In this document: one piece after another, positions 1-10,600 of the stretch | Numbering within the stretch: the stretch's first letter is position 1 | Layout: every line of letters begins with the position of its first letter | Notes under the pieces: generated by a model | Told to the model about the DNA's origin: nothing | The model's database searches: none | What the model saw: only the letters and a program-made list of their open reading frames with translations | Assembly (NCBI GenBank): GCA_031772625.1 | Contig: CM062814.1 | Coordinates: forward strand, 822,996,757-823,060,756 | Length of the DNA: 64,000 nt | Direction: 5' to 3' | Origin: Pinus tabuliformis | Lineage: Eukaryota; Streptophyta; Pinopsida; Pinales; Pinaceae | Made by a program: the position numbers and the translations under genes

Positions 1-840
1 CCACCTGATGATAGGGTCATGGATATTTGAAACTTCACCTTCGATGAGATGAAGAATAGGATTGTACAAGAAAGACAAAAGTACTTCCTGAATGACCTTG
101 ATCATCTTGTTTCCATCAACACAAAAAAGGTGATTGTGTCAAACACTAGGAAAAATCCTAGAGCAGTTGTTGCAGCTAATGCAACCCTTGTAGTCACCAC
201 ACAGAAGAATACATATTTCTTGATGAAAAGGAATGAGTAGTTGGAGAAGGAGGTGGCTACTGCAAATAAACGGATTGGTAATCTCATGGCTGAGAATCAG
301 AGAATGTCTTCCACTAGTTCTAGCAAAGAGGGATTACAAACATGTATACTTGAAGAACTCAAGCAATTGGTAGACACCATGAAGTAGATGTATGAGGAAA
401 TGATCACTCTACATGAGGCAATGATACCCTTACATGAAGTACATAAAGGATCGTAGGAGAATGTGAAAGTCCCAAAGATAGCTTATGCAACCATAGATGT
501 GATCTAGGAATGGGGCACCAACTATTTGAATGTTCCTACAACGTTGGTTAGGAAAGGAAAGCGGGATACTGAAATGGACAGGGTAGAGATAAGAATGTTT
601 ATACAAGTCTATGAGCAACTCAATAATTTTGTAGCCAACACTATATAAACATATTCACTATTGTACTATGGATTGGATGCCTTGGTGAGAATGCACAAGA
701 TACCTTCTGTTGGTGCACTCGAGGAAGTGAAAAGTAGGAATTCTATAAGGAAGGGGATAAAAGAGTTGTTGAGAAATATTAGACATGCGACCACTTAGGA
801 TGAGCTAGAAGTGAAAAGGATTATTTTATGTAATATGTAA
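1..840 (+). pseudogene. Decayed coding remnant of unknown family (open at the left edge)
   Basis: One reading frame runs from the left edge to a TAA at 838-840. It is interrupted by TGA at 28, TAG at 238, 385, 454, 505 and 796, and TAA at 646. Between the stops the protein is coherent. It starts acidic and basic, continues with a Glu/Lys-rich stretch likely to form a coiled coil (about 240-450), and ends in a mixed segment. Several ambers sit where Gln would fit, for example after KRNE and after DTMK. I do not recognise the family. The setting and the decay suggest the N-terminal (Gag-like) or accessory ORF of a retroelement. The first ATG seen (49) is probably internal, because the frame continues upstream of it. 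Confidence 0.5.
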
Positions 841-1634
841 CAAAGTCAACCAAGATACATATGAGGTTAATCATGTTGTGGAGCAACATTCATATACGCC
901 CCAAGACTATATATCTAGATGTGTTGAAGGGTAAGATCAGATATAATCCAGATCTACAGCTAAAGGCTAGATGCATAGCATCAGAATATAAAGATTTGTA
1001 TCAATATCTTACAACGAAGCTACATGTCACAGTCGCCGAGTTGCATTTTCCTTAAGCTTAACATGATGTATTATTTTGTCTCATGGCTATGGCCCAATTT
1101 TTGTCAAATGTAATTTTATATTTTGAAAATAATGAGAAAATGTAAATTGTGTAAGTGGAAGTCCAAGAGTCACATGGGCAATGTGAAGAGTCATTAGGTA
1201 GTCCAAAGGACATAGGAGAGGTCAAGGGTCACATGGGAGGTCAAGAGTCATAGCTTAGCATAGGAGAGAATATCATTCTTTGGAGGAGAAATTGGTAGCT
1301 TCATGTTCCATTATTGGGGCTAGTGTTGCATTGTCGTAATTGTGTACTTGTAACTTTCACTTAATATCTTGAAGCTCTCATAGTCGATGCATTTTCATGC
1401 ATGTATTGTGGATGTTGTAAGGCTATTCTTTTAATGTTAACAGTATATGTCGTATTCATACAAGCTAAAGAAAATGATCTATTTTGTTGGCTTTGGTATA
1501 CATCTTGTTGAATGTGCATTGTTACTTGTTTTTATTATCATTGTTACCTTTTGAACTATTTTGTAGTTCAATTAATGATTCCTTCTTTGCTATTATGTGT
1601 CTTTATTAGAATAATAATATTACTTTTCTTCTAA
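841..1634. other. No gene seen; short repeated motifs, possibly LTR or UTR sequence
   Basis: No convincing reading frame. Around 1150-1255 a motif of the form GGTCAAGRGTCACATGGG recurs three to four times with small changes, as in a decayed regulatory or LTR stretch. The right border is the sharp truncation point of the copia element. Confidence 0.4.
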
Positions 1635-2152
1635 AGGCTGCCAGTAGGTTGTTCCATATAGATTTCTTCATGCAAGTCCCCATGCAAGAAGGCAGATTTA
1701 ACATCCATCTGATGGACTTCCCATTTGAAAAAGGCAGCAAGGGAAAGAACAAGGTAGATCGAGTTCATTTTGGCAGCAAGGGAGAAGGTTTCAGTGTAGT
1801 CAATGCCTTCAACTTGTGAAAAACCCTTAAAAACAAGACGAGCTTTATGTTTATCAACCTTTCCATCTGGTCCATACTTGGTTCTGTAAACCCATTTGCA
1901 TCTAACAAGTTTTCGTCCCTTTGGAAGGGGAACAAGATCCCATGTATCATTTGCCAATAATGAATGATATTCTTCATTCATAGTTGCGTCCCAATCTGGA
2001 TGGCCTGAAGCTTCTGCAAAGATGTCAGGATCATAATTAGCTAAAGCTTGAGCTAGTAAAGAAGAGGCTCTATCGAATTGAGAACGTGTACGTCGCTGAT
2101 CTGTAGGATCACCAGCAAGAGCACATTTGCATCCCAAGTAGCATGGACCCAT
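1635..2152 (-). pseudogene. Copia reverse transcriptase, N-terminal fragment
   Basis: The frame contains RT landmarks of copia polyproteins: CKWVYRTK, KARLVFKGFSQ, YTETFS and MDVKSAFLHGDL with the first catalytic Asp. It ends abruptly after EEIYMEQP at about 1635, before the YVDD motif, and unrelated DNA follows. It overlaps the preceding linker frame by about 100 nt because of a frameshift. Truncation by deletion or replacement is more likely than a window artefact, since 1.6 kb of sequence remains to the left. Confidence 0.9.
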
Positions 2153-3600
2153 TTTGGAAGCTGAGGAGCTGAAGGAGGATCCTGAGAAGGTGGGGGAGGA
2201 TTGTCATCCTTGCTATCATCATCTGAATAAGAAATATTTTTAGAAGTAAAAGGGATAGAGAGAGGTGGCACATCCGCCGAACTAGGCTCATAGGCCGATA
2301 TATTTTCAGCAAACTTTACATCTCTTCTAATGATAACATTTTTGGACTTAAGTGGAATAAGTTTGTATCCTTTGACATCTTGAGAATGTCCAAAAAAATA
2401 CATTTTTCACTCTTAGGTTCTAAAGCTTTATGTTTCTCATCTAGAATATGGGCCCATGCTTCACTTCCAAAAACACGAAAGTGACTTACATCTGGGTTAA
2501 TTGAGCTCCATGCTTCTTCTGGAGTGATATTCTTTAAAACCTTAGTAGGAGTGTGATTTATTATGTAATTTGCACAATTAATTGCTTCTGCTCAAAAATT
2601 AAGACTAAGTCCTTTAGATTGAAGCATACAATTAGCCATTTCCTTTAAGGTGTGATTCTTCCTTTCAGCTACACCATTTTGTTGTGGAGTATATGGAACA
2701 ATATGTTGCATTTGAATTCCATTCTCAGTGCAAAAGTTGATGAATTCCATTCTGCCATTATCAGATCTTAGCTTAAGAATTTAATGTCCAGATTGTTTTT
2801 CAACAAAGGCCTTAAAGGCCAAGAACATGTTAAATTCTTCATTCTTGAGTTTTAAGAAGTATACCCAAGTGCGTCTGGAGAAATCGTCAATGAAAGTAAA
2901 GAAATACTTGTAGCTAGAGAATGAAACAACTGGAAGTGGACCACATAAATCAATATGCACAAGTTGTAAAGGGGCTGAGGCGTGCCAAGAGGCACGTTTT
3001 CCCAAACTATCCTGATGATGTTTTCCAAGTACACATCCGGAACAAACACCATCTCAACAAGATACCATTGGAAGACCTGTCACCATATTTTCTTTACATA
3101 GATTATGAAGGAAGCGATAGTTTAAGTGACCAAATCGCTCATGCCAAAGTTTGCTCACTTCATCATTATGAGCAACAAATACCGAGGGAAGATTTGATGA
3201 CCCAAAGTTGTTAAACTTATACAACCTTGTAGAATCATCAGCAATGCCAGTAGCTAAAATCTGTCTAGGATCTCTTAGGTCCTTAATTACAACATCGTGA
3301 GGTGAAAATTCAACGATTTTACCTTCACCTGAATGAGTTATCTGATATACAGAGAGAAGGTTGCAGGATAAGGTTGGAACACATAATACATCATTGAATT
3401 GACCATTGTCTATATGAACAGTTCCAGTCCCTACAACGCTAAGAGATCTATCACCACCAACACATATGTTTTTGGTGTTACAATCATTTAAAGAGGAAAA
3501 CATGGCTTTGTTTTTGGCCATGTGATAAGAAGCCCTAGAATCAATGAGCCACTCATGAAAATGAGAAGAAGAAGATACATTTAGTGCATATCCAGATCAA
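2053..3600 (-). pseudogene. Copia protease-integrase region, broken
   Basis: The protease active site near 3530-3545 reads WLIDSRAS instead of WLIDSGAS, so the catalytic Asp-Ser-Gly is lost. Next comes the GAG-pre-integrase zinc-binding region, with a HERFGHLN motif and a later Cys pair (CSGC). The integrase core follows, with the catalytic Asp in HIDLCGPL, the second Asp in LRSDNGR and the Glu in NGVAERKN. Stops interrupt the core (TAA near 2778-2780, TGA near 2593 at a probable Trp codon). After the integrase core a Pro/Ser-rich linker runs to about 2150, where the frame shifts into RT. Confidence 0.85.
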
Positions 3601-3734
3601 GATGCTTGACAACCACATGCAGAAAGTGTTATTCCTGAAGATGAAGTTGAAGTTGTTGAGTGCTCCAAATGGATGTTATGCTGCTTCATTGCTGCTTCCA
3701 AGGCTTCCATCTTCTTAAAGCATTTGGATTCTAA

Positions 3735-4537
3735 ATGGCCATCTCAATTAGAAAAGTGGCAATGCCTATCAGTATTCTTCCCTTTGTTGTTATTTGCCTT
3801 ATCATTTTGTTGAAATGATTTTTCAATTTGAGACTAAAATGGCTTAGGACCATTCTTTTTAGGATACGAATTCTTAGGATTCTTTGAATTTGGTTGTCGC
3901 TGGGCGGCTAAGGCTTTTTAGAAGAGTTTCCAAGATTAAGAAGACCAAGATGTAAGAGTTTTTCTTGTTCTCTTATTAAAGAATCACAAAAGGCATCAAA
4001 GGAAGGGGACTTGTAGTCTTGTCCTTGAGAAATGAAGGCTTCTCTTGTAGAATGGAAGGTGGAAACAAAACCAGAGTAGGCTGGTCCCAACTTAGTAAGA
4101 ATGGAATAGATAAGGTTACCATCTTCTTTCTTAACCTTAACACCTTCCAAGAGAAGTATAAGGATCTTGAACTTGGACAAAAAATCTTCAATGGAAGAAA
4201 AATTATTGGGGTCCAATATAAGCAACTCATTTTCGAGTTGATGGGCTCTAAGTTCATTTTTAATTCCAAAAACTTTAGTGATCTATTTCATTGCTTCATT
4301 AGGAGTATCAAGTTCTGCGATATGGAATCTAAGGTCTGGAGAAATAGACATCCCTATCAACCCACGTGCTTGATCTTGCCTATTTTCCCATTTGGCTGCC
4401 TTATCTTCATCTTTCGGTTTGGTTTCTTGGCCTGAGGCTATTTTGTAAAGACCTTTACTTCTAAGTAAATCCACAATGTAGGACCACCATTGGAAGTAGT
4501 TGGTGTTGTCAAGAATAACTTGGCATGGACTTTCCAT
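3735..4537 (-). pseudogene. Copia Gag, broken
   Basis: Structural nucleocapsid protein of the copia element. The ATG at 4537-4535 (MESPCQVILDNTN) is the natural start; the reading frame extends upstream only through non-ATG codons. The protein shows the plant copia Gag opening (NYFQWW) and a UBN2-type central region. The frame is cut by TAG at 4283-4285 and TAG at 3908-3910. After a frameshift near 3912 a Lys/Asn-rich tail leads into a damaged zinc knuckle near 3750: CHFSN, stop, DGHLESKC. There one Cys is Ser and a TGA replaces what is usually Trp. Non-functional. Confidence 0.8.
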
Positions 4538-4740
4538 TTTAACAGAAACTAAAGCTATAAATGCTGAAACTAAGTGTTCCAATGGAAATATCTCAAAACA
4601 TTACGTTGATTAAAAAAAAAAACGGCTCTGAAAACGGCTTCCGGATGAAGAAGTTATGGCTTTTTGAAGAAAAGTTGTTGAAGATGCCAATGAAGTGCGG
4701 GAATGTGTGGAAATGAATGATAATGTTATATTTTAAAAAA

Positions 4741-4890
4741 TCCGCCCCCTTTCCAAACTTAATCTAATTAGCTGAACAAAAATAAAGACTTGAACTCAAG
4801 ACCTCTATTCTCATAAAGTAGCTTTGGACTAAGTGAGCTAGATTAAAAGGTTAGTAATTTTTGGAAAGGAGGAAGGTTTTTTTTTTTTTA
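4741..4890 (-). repeat. SINE-like, tRNA-related insertion in the copia leader
   Basis: On the minus strand a segment resembles an RNA polymerase III promoter: TAGCTCACTTAGTCC (A-box-like), then about 35 nt later GAGTTCAAGTCT (B-box-like). The segment is flanked by inverted copies of CCTTTCCAAA (plus strand near 4749 and, reversed, near 4860), so the transcript could fold. A T-run (4878-4889) lies at one side. It could be a decayed SINE or a tRNA-derived fragment. Confidence 0.4.
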
Positions 4891-5479
4891 GATAGTCCCT
4901 AAAGCTTTGGGGTGCGTGCTTACTTGAGAAAGTTCTTTTTTTCCTGCAAAACAAAAAACACAAAACCCAGCATAGACATACAAAAAAAACAAACCTTACG
5001 ACTTGAAGTTAGCTTTAGCGAGAAACTAAATATTTTCCTCAATGTTTCTAATTTTCTGAGATCACACTAAGGCGTGGCGGAAAAGAGCATACGCATGAGA
5101 AAAATCCTTCCTTTCTGTTTCTGATTTGCCAAGATCGCACAGAGTCACGAGGCAAAAAGAATACGCAGAAATGAAAGGTATAGGTCCGGTAATAAGAAAA
5201 ACAAAAAGCTAGATAAACTGAAATAAACAAAGAGAAAATAACTAAAAACTGCAAATAAACACTTTATACCTCCAGATCTTAAAAATGACATAGCTAGGGC
5301 TACCAAAAACCTTTTCGCATCAAACGAAAGGGGTTCCTCAATGGAACAGATGCTCCTAACACAATAGAGCAATCCTCTCGACCCGAAAGCAGTTAGTAAC
5401 AGTAGATCTAGGAAACGATAGTCAGATGCAGTTCTACCGGCTTCAAATTTGGATCACCAATGGATGCGGCCCTCAAATA

Positions 5480-5491
5480 GCTCTGATACCA
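5480..5491 (-). other. Primer binding site, initiator tRNA-Met type
   Basis: The minus strand reads TGGTATCAGAGC immediately after the LTR terminal CA. This is the standard sequence complementary to the 3' end of initiator tRNA-Met in plant LTR retrotransposons. Confidence 0.9.
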
Positions 5492-5926
5492 TGTAGGAAT
5501 TTACAGGGTAAGTTCCTCAGACAGAACACCAAATGACACCACTCACAAACAGATCGCAGATCAATACACCAGTATTGTTGACGTGGTTAAAACCCTCAAA
5601 GAGGGAAACAGTCTATGGCCTGAGCCAACGCGGCCACTTCAAGCAATTTATTAAAAGAATGAAAATTTACATAAGCTTCTCTCATGAACACTTACCCTTC
5701 AAATGACCCTCCATGCTATTTAAATAGAGATCATGGACCAATCAAGTGTTAAGCCACGGATCAAGTGTCGGTAATACCGAGGAGAGAATGAACCATCGGA
5801 TCAGTACATATCGTGACCGTCGGATTGTAAGTTACAAAAGTACAGAGTAAAGAAACGCACTTTACCTAACTCTACACTAGATCAAGTTATACTTAACTAT
5901 TTCCTATGTGTCGGAATATCCTAACA
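5492..5926 (-). repeat. 5' LTR of the copia element
   Basis: A 435-bp segment bounded by TG and CA (plus strand TGTAGGA to CCTAACA, imperfect terminal inverted repeats). It directly abuts the primer binding site. A TATA-like TATTTAAATAG on the minus strand at 5714-5726 could be the promoter. No second copy is present in the window. Confidence 0.8.
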
Positions 5927-6064
5927 CATAGAAACACACACACACACACAAATATCACCCAAATTGTCATCAACAACCTTATGATAAATTTATAAATTTC
6001 AATAAGATTCTATTAATTTACTCATGTTCCTTGTGCCACATTGCATTAAAATAGTAGGAGAATG

Positions 6065-7180
6065 TGTTAAAGATACCAAATTTATAATTTGTAGATAATG
6101 TGTAATAAACATGAAAACTAAAATAGATGTATGACATTAATGGTAAAAAAATTAGTCTTTACATACATAACTAATGAACTTATGTTTTGGGTTTCAAAGG
6201 AAGAACTAGTATGATAATTTTCTTAGGGCTACATTGTTCTTAGCTTTGATAATTGCATTTCATCATTTACATATAGAATTCACCCCATAAAATCATAACA
6301 TTATTCAGATTTACAACATTGTTTAACAACATATGCAATTATATAGAAAGAACAACATCATCATCAATGCAGTAGAACATAAAGGAACAATAGAAGAAAA
6401 GCATTCACACATAGATACACTAGGATTGGTCGAAGACCATGGAAAAACCCACTATGGGGAAAACCCTTTCAAATTATTCTTCTTATTAGGTTGTCAATGA
6501 ATGATTCAACGAAAGAGAGTACAATGATCCATATCTTCAACCATAATCATGTCAGAAAAATCATCTGATCAACATCTATAAGATGAATCCAATAATGTTA
6601 ATAATCAAAGCCCTACTTCAGAAGTCTACAATCAACTGTCACTGTCTGCGGTCAACTATCGAGCCCTGCTGTCAATGAGCAAAATATGCGGTCAAATGAT
6701 AAAACGAAAACCTAGGTCCCAACTGCATGTATAAAGTGTCGTGTGTGCAGCTAAAACCCTTCAACCACATGCATAGGCTTGCATGCCTGTGATTATAACT
6801 GAGAACTGCCTGTGTCATGCCTATGGTTGTGACCCAAAACCCTAGACACATGTACGAGCTTCAGACCCTACAATTTCAGACTTGCGCGAGCCAATCTCCG
6901 TGAACTACCTCAGAGTTGTGCGAGCCAAAACCAAAGAAGAGAATAGAATAATGTCTCATAATGATATCCAAATGAGATTTAGGTCACTTGTATTTATATA
7001 CTTCCAAGGGTGTCCAAATTGCTTTAGGGTTGGCTTGATCAAATATGCACATGTGGGCTTTAATTCAAGAATACACTTTGCTTTGTCCAAATTGAGCGCT
7101 TCAATAGTCAAAATTGGTCCTCTTGAAAAGAGGAATCTCGTCCCATGGTTGGAATTTGTCATTGAGTTTCTAAATTAACA
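6065..7180 (-). repeat. Candidate 3' LTR of a second minus-strand LTR element
   Basis: On the minus strand a purine run (ATGAGAGGGAG, plus 7181-7197) is followed directly by TGTTAATTTAG. That is the pattern of a polypurine tract joined to an LTR. A TATATAAATA box lies 180 bp inside (6991-7000). The other end is proposed at 6065 because plus-strand TGTTAA mirrors the terminal TTAACA. Internal wording (CCATGGAAAAACCCACTATG near 6440) resembles the U5 of plant copia LTRs. The 6065 end is uncertain, and no partner LTR is in the window. Confidence 0.45.
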
Positions 7181-7197
7181 CTCCCTCTCATCTAGGG
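7181..7197 (-). other. Candidate polypurine tract
   Basis: The minus strand reads CCCTAGATGAGAGGGAG immediately before the TGTTAA terminus of the candidate LTR. This is the expected primer site for plus-strand DNA synthesis in an LTR element. Confidence 0.5.
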
Positions 7198-8589
7198 AAA
7201 AATTACAACTACATCATGTAATAATCAAAAGAATCCTGTCATAAAATCATATCCTCTCTCAAGTATCTTATCATCAAATGTCGACACTGCTCATCTATGC
7301 TCGTCTCTGCTTATCCCAACTTATCTCTTGATTATCTCTGCTCATATGTTGAACATTCTCTAATCTAAAAGAAGAAGAATTTGACATTGGAGGGGAGCCT
7401 AAGCTACCACCCTCTATCCATCGAGGAGCCACTACTACCTCTTAAAATCACTGCCAGCGGGGAGTCCAATGTTACTACGTGGGAAACATCAATGGGGATC
7501 CAATTCTATGACCCACATCAACATCAAAGAGCCTAGCTCAATTCAGAACAACATAGGGAGCACATCTCAACCTGAAACCACATGGGGATGCTTAATATCA
7601 ATCCAGAAATGCATAGGGGAGCACATGTCAACCCAAAATCACATCAAGGAGCACATCTCAACCTAAAATCTCATGGGGGAACAAAACATCTTCCACCCCA
7701 TATCGAGTAATAGGAGTTATCACATAGGGGAGCACATCTCAACCCATCCTATTTCCCACTGATCTTCCCAACAATGACCCTCAAGAGTAATGTGGTATAA
7801 TACTTGCATCATAATCACCTTGTGTTGTACACCCTAAGCACTCTCTCAACCCATTGGCTATATGGGAAGCAATATTCCCAATAAGCCCAACCTATGGGTA
7901 TGATGCCAACTGCAGTATACTCTGCATAAACCAATATAGGGGAGATAACCGACTTGTCAAAATAGTCAAGGATCACACACACCCTATGGGTGACAGATAG
8001 GAGAGTAACATCTATGACCCTATTATCCATAGATCCCTCAACCCTGGAAGCCTTCTATCTCAATTCCTCCCCCTGGAAGCTCAAATAGGGGGGAAGAGTT
8101 GGCTTAGTGTTCTCGATCAATCTTACTCTCTTTAGATCAAAAATATATCATCGTGCTCATATCTAGTATTATATTGAACAACTCATTGAAGAGTTCAATC
8201 ACCATGTCTGAGTAGCAATAGTCTCATGTTCATACAGGACATCAAATCAAATATATCTTAGTCTCAACTATATACGAGATTCTATGCCAATCATATCCCA
8301 CTCATTATTATTGCAATATATCCCTGTCATATCCAAAACCTGCTCAAACAACTCTCCAAAGAGATTCTTCAACCTATCTCATAGCTAGCCATGCCAACAT
8401 CATCGTACTCAACCTCGACTGTGCTTAATGCTATAGATTTTTCATCAAAATATCATAGCAAATATCATACTAAGGAAACACCCAGATGTGCTCATCTTAT
8501 CAATAACGATCCCAAACAATGTCAATGCATCCATGCAGTCACATATCATAAGAAGAATATCTCATGACAAAAGTTGATCGTCCCATGCA
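7198..8589. other. Decayed DNA, probably the internal part of the minus-strand element; degenerate tandem motif
   Basis: No convincing coding sequence on either strand. Between about 7540 and 7760 a phrase like GGGGAGCACATCTCAACC recurs five or more times at 40-60 bp spacing with mutations, a decayed minisatellite. The open frame over part of it (7469-7666, +) is composed of this repeat and is not a gene. The rest to 8589 shows nothing I recognise. Confidence 0.4.
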
Positions 8590-9382
8590 AATATCTCGAA
8601 GGGTGCTCGACAACAACTCGATGTGTATGAAGCGACTTATCTTGGTCTCATCATTTATGAAGGAAAAGTCGAATTGCAAGATCATGTTTTGAAGAATTTA
8701 CAAGAATTCCCAAATGATATTCTAGATAATAAAAAAATAGTTGCGGAGGTTTCTAGGAAGTCTTAATTATGTGCATCAGTCTTATGAACATTAAGCAAAA
8801 GATGTGCACATATTGTAGAAAATATTGCGTGGAGAAGCATGGAATGCAAAGATGACTATTGCAGTACAAATAATCAAGCAAAAGGTAATGAATATGCCTA
8901 GTCTTACTCCTCCAGAAGAAGGTTTAAAGTTTATCCTTGAGACTGATGCCTCAAATGAGGTATGGGAAGGTGTTCTGTTATAACAACATACTCAAAGAGA
9001 AGAGGTTTTCTCTTATTCCTTTGGATCCTTTTCAGATGTTGAGGTAAAATATCCATCTTCACATAAAGAAATCCTAGCAGTAAAAAACAACATAAAAAAA
9101 TATAGGTTGTTCCTTAAGCCAATACATTTCATAGCTCGAATTGATCTTAAACACGTGACTGGAATGCTCAAGAATAATAGATTGCTAGAATCGGGCAATA
9201 ATAGAATCCTTAAATGGAATCTATGGTTAAACGGATATGATTTTGAAATTGTTTATAAGAAAGGATTAGAGAATTATCTTGTTGATCTCTTGACCAGAGA
9301 AGTTTTTCGTGAAATAAAGGGTTTTGGTTGTCAGATGAAGGGTTATTTTTACTCTCGTGATAGTGAAAGTTCTTCTAACTAA
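8590..9382 (+). pseudogene. Endogenous caulimovirid-like reverse transcriptase/RNase H remnant
   Basis: Decayed C-terminal part of a pararetrovirus-type polyprotein. Visible in order: a YLGLII-like strand followed by the RT-RNase H connection motif FLGSLNY (about 8745), a stretch ending PSLTPPEE, then RNase H with ETDAS (first catalytic Asp, near 8940), FSYSFGSFSDVE, HKEILAVKN (catalytic Glu, near 9070), and RIDLKH in the position of the second Asp. It ends with a WNLWLNGYDFEIVYKKG-type segment to the stop at 9380-9382. A frameshift near 8740 and several stops make it dead. The wording matches Caulimoviridae better than Ty3 elements; this is my reading from memory of the family. No integrase is seen nearby, which fits. 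Confidence 0.6.
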
Positions 9383-9448
9383 CAATTACATTTTATACTT
9401 GTTTGTACATATTGTCATGAATAATTACAATTTGATAGTCTTTTATAT

Positions 9449-9841
9449 ATGATTAAAGGGTTTCCTTATATATTTTATGAGAAGGTTGTTACATATTTGG
9501 CAAACAGATCAAATACCCCATCTATATATATCTCTCATTTTATCCAGTCTGGTACAGTTTATCAAGGTATTATTCCAGGTGCTGTTAGCATGGATGCAAT
9601 ATATATTTGCATTAAAGATCCATGGTCCAGTGATGCAGAATATGCTCATATTTTCATGTTTGTCAGATCTCAACCAAAGGTAAAAAATTTGTTTGAATGT
9701 GATGTTGTATATGGTGTATATTGGTCTCCATGGTTCAAGATCCTCATGTATAAATATTGTCCAAGAGAAGAAGATTTTAAACATGTGCCTCCTATTGAAT
9801 TTATTGATTATCATAGAGAAGAATTTAGGTTTGTTGCCTAA
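9449..9841 (+). CDS. Open frame of 130 codons downstream of the caulimovirid-like remnant, function unknown
   Basis: ATG at 9449 to TAA at 9839-9841, starting 67 bp after the RNase H frame ends and on the same strand. It has no internal stop, although the neighbouring viral frame has several, so it may be a younger or selected segment, or simply luck. The protein is rich in aromatic residues (Tyr, Phe, Trp) and Ile, with no signal peptide or transmembrane segment that I can see. I do not recognise a family. By position it could be a C-terminal or accessory ORF of the integrated virus. Confidence 0.35.
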   Translation: MIKGFPYIFYEKVVTYLANRSNTPSIYISHFIQSGTVYQGIIPGAVSMDAIYICIKDPWSSDAEYAHIFMFVRSQPKVKNLFECDVVYGVYWSPWFKILMYKYCPREEDFKHVPPIEFIDYHREEFRFVA

Positions 9842-10600
9842 AGTCATTCATGGTTTTGTTATGAAATAAGTTGTACAGATGTGGAGCTCAAATTTCTTTC
9901 TTGGAATCCTCTAGAAAAACCAATATATGAACTCTAGTCCTAATTTTATGGTGACATCAGTTATCCTCATAATGATGAAGTACCACAGATGTTCGAGTCT
10001 CCATTTTATCAAAGTTTTTATTCATGCCTCCGCATGTAGCTTTACATCGTACACCATCTCCTAAGTATCTCTATCATGTACTTGTGCCATAATGAAAGCA
10101 TGGTGGACACTGCCTACATTGCGCATGTGAATGTGTGGTGATTGTATTAGTGTATTCAATATATAATTGTACCATGCTAGTTCTCATGGCTTATCTTAAA
10201 ATCATCCACTTTTTACTTTGTATTATAGGTCCTCACAGGCTTATCCTAAAAGTATTTGCTTTGTATTGAAAGTAAGAGTTGGTTCTAGTGGGCTTCTCCA
10301 CAAAGTATCCACAATGTATAAAGATGCTCTATTATTGTCTGATAAGCATCTACTTTTGTGAGGTGATTTGTGTTGGATGTGAATGATTGTCCTTCCATAT
10401 CTATGAGTCAATCTCATGGCCGAATCTTGCAACCGACATGTATAGGTTTCTAGTAACTAGATACTAGACTCAAACTGTATATATAGGTGAGTCTCGACAT
10501 CATTTGGATCATCGCAATTAAGAGAGAACAAGAAAGTAGAGAAAGCTAAGACAAAGAAGCGAGCAAGATTTTGAGTCTATAGTGCAGCAAGGTATTCCAG
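9842..10600 (+). promoter_or_regulatory. Possible viral intergenic/promoter region with TATA box
   Basis: Non-coding. A strong TATATATAG at 10478-10486 is followed by a purine-rich leader (GAGAGAACAAGAAAGTAG and similar, 10518-10560). In caulimovirids the promoter and leader lie downstream of the last ORF, so the position fits. I found no initiator tRNA-Met primer site here, so the assignment stays tentative. Confidence 0.3.

Larger units (their letters stand above)
1635..5926 (-). mobile_element. Ty1/copia LTR retrotransposon, truncated within the reverse transcriptase
   Basis: Minus-strand element in the order 5' LTR (5492-5926), primer binding site (5480-5491), Gag (from 4537), protease, integrase, start of reverse transcriptase. 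The protease-integrase-RT order is diagnostic of Ty1/copia. The 3' half of RT, RNase H and the 3' LTR are missing: homology stops near 1635 just after the RT motif EEIYMEQP. Frameshifts and stops break every domain, so it cannot move by itself. The leader between PBS and Gag (about 0.9 kb) holds a SINE-like insertion at 4741-4890. Confidence 0.9.

Noticed and set aside
6882-7178. 98-codon open frame on the plus strand
   Set aside because: It lies wholly inside the candidate LTR, antisense to it, and spans the LTR's TATA box. No domain.
7469-7760. Regularly spaced GGAGCACATCTCAACC motifs considered as a CRISPR-like array
   Set aside because: Motif copies differ, spacing is irregular, no cas genes exist and the setting is a plant nuclear genome.
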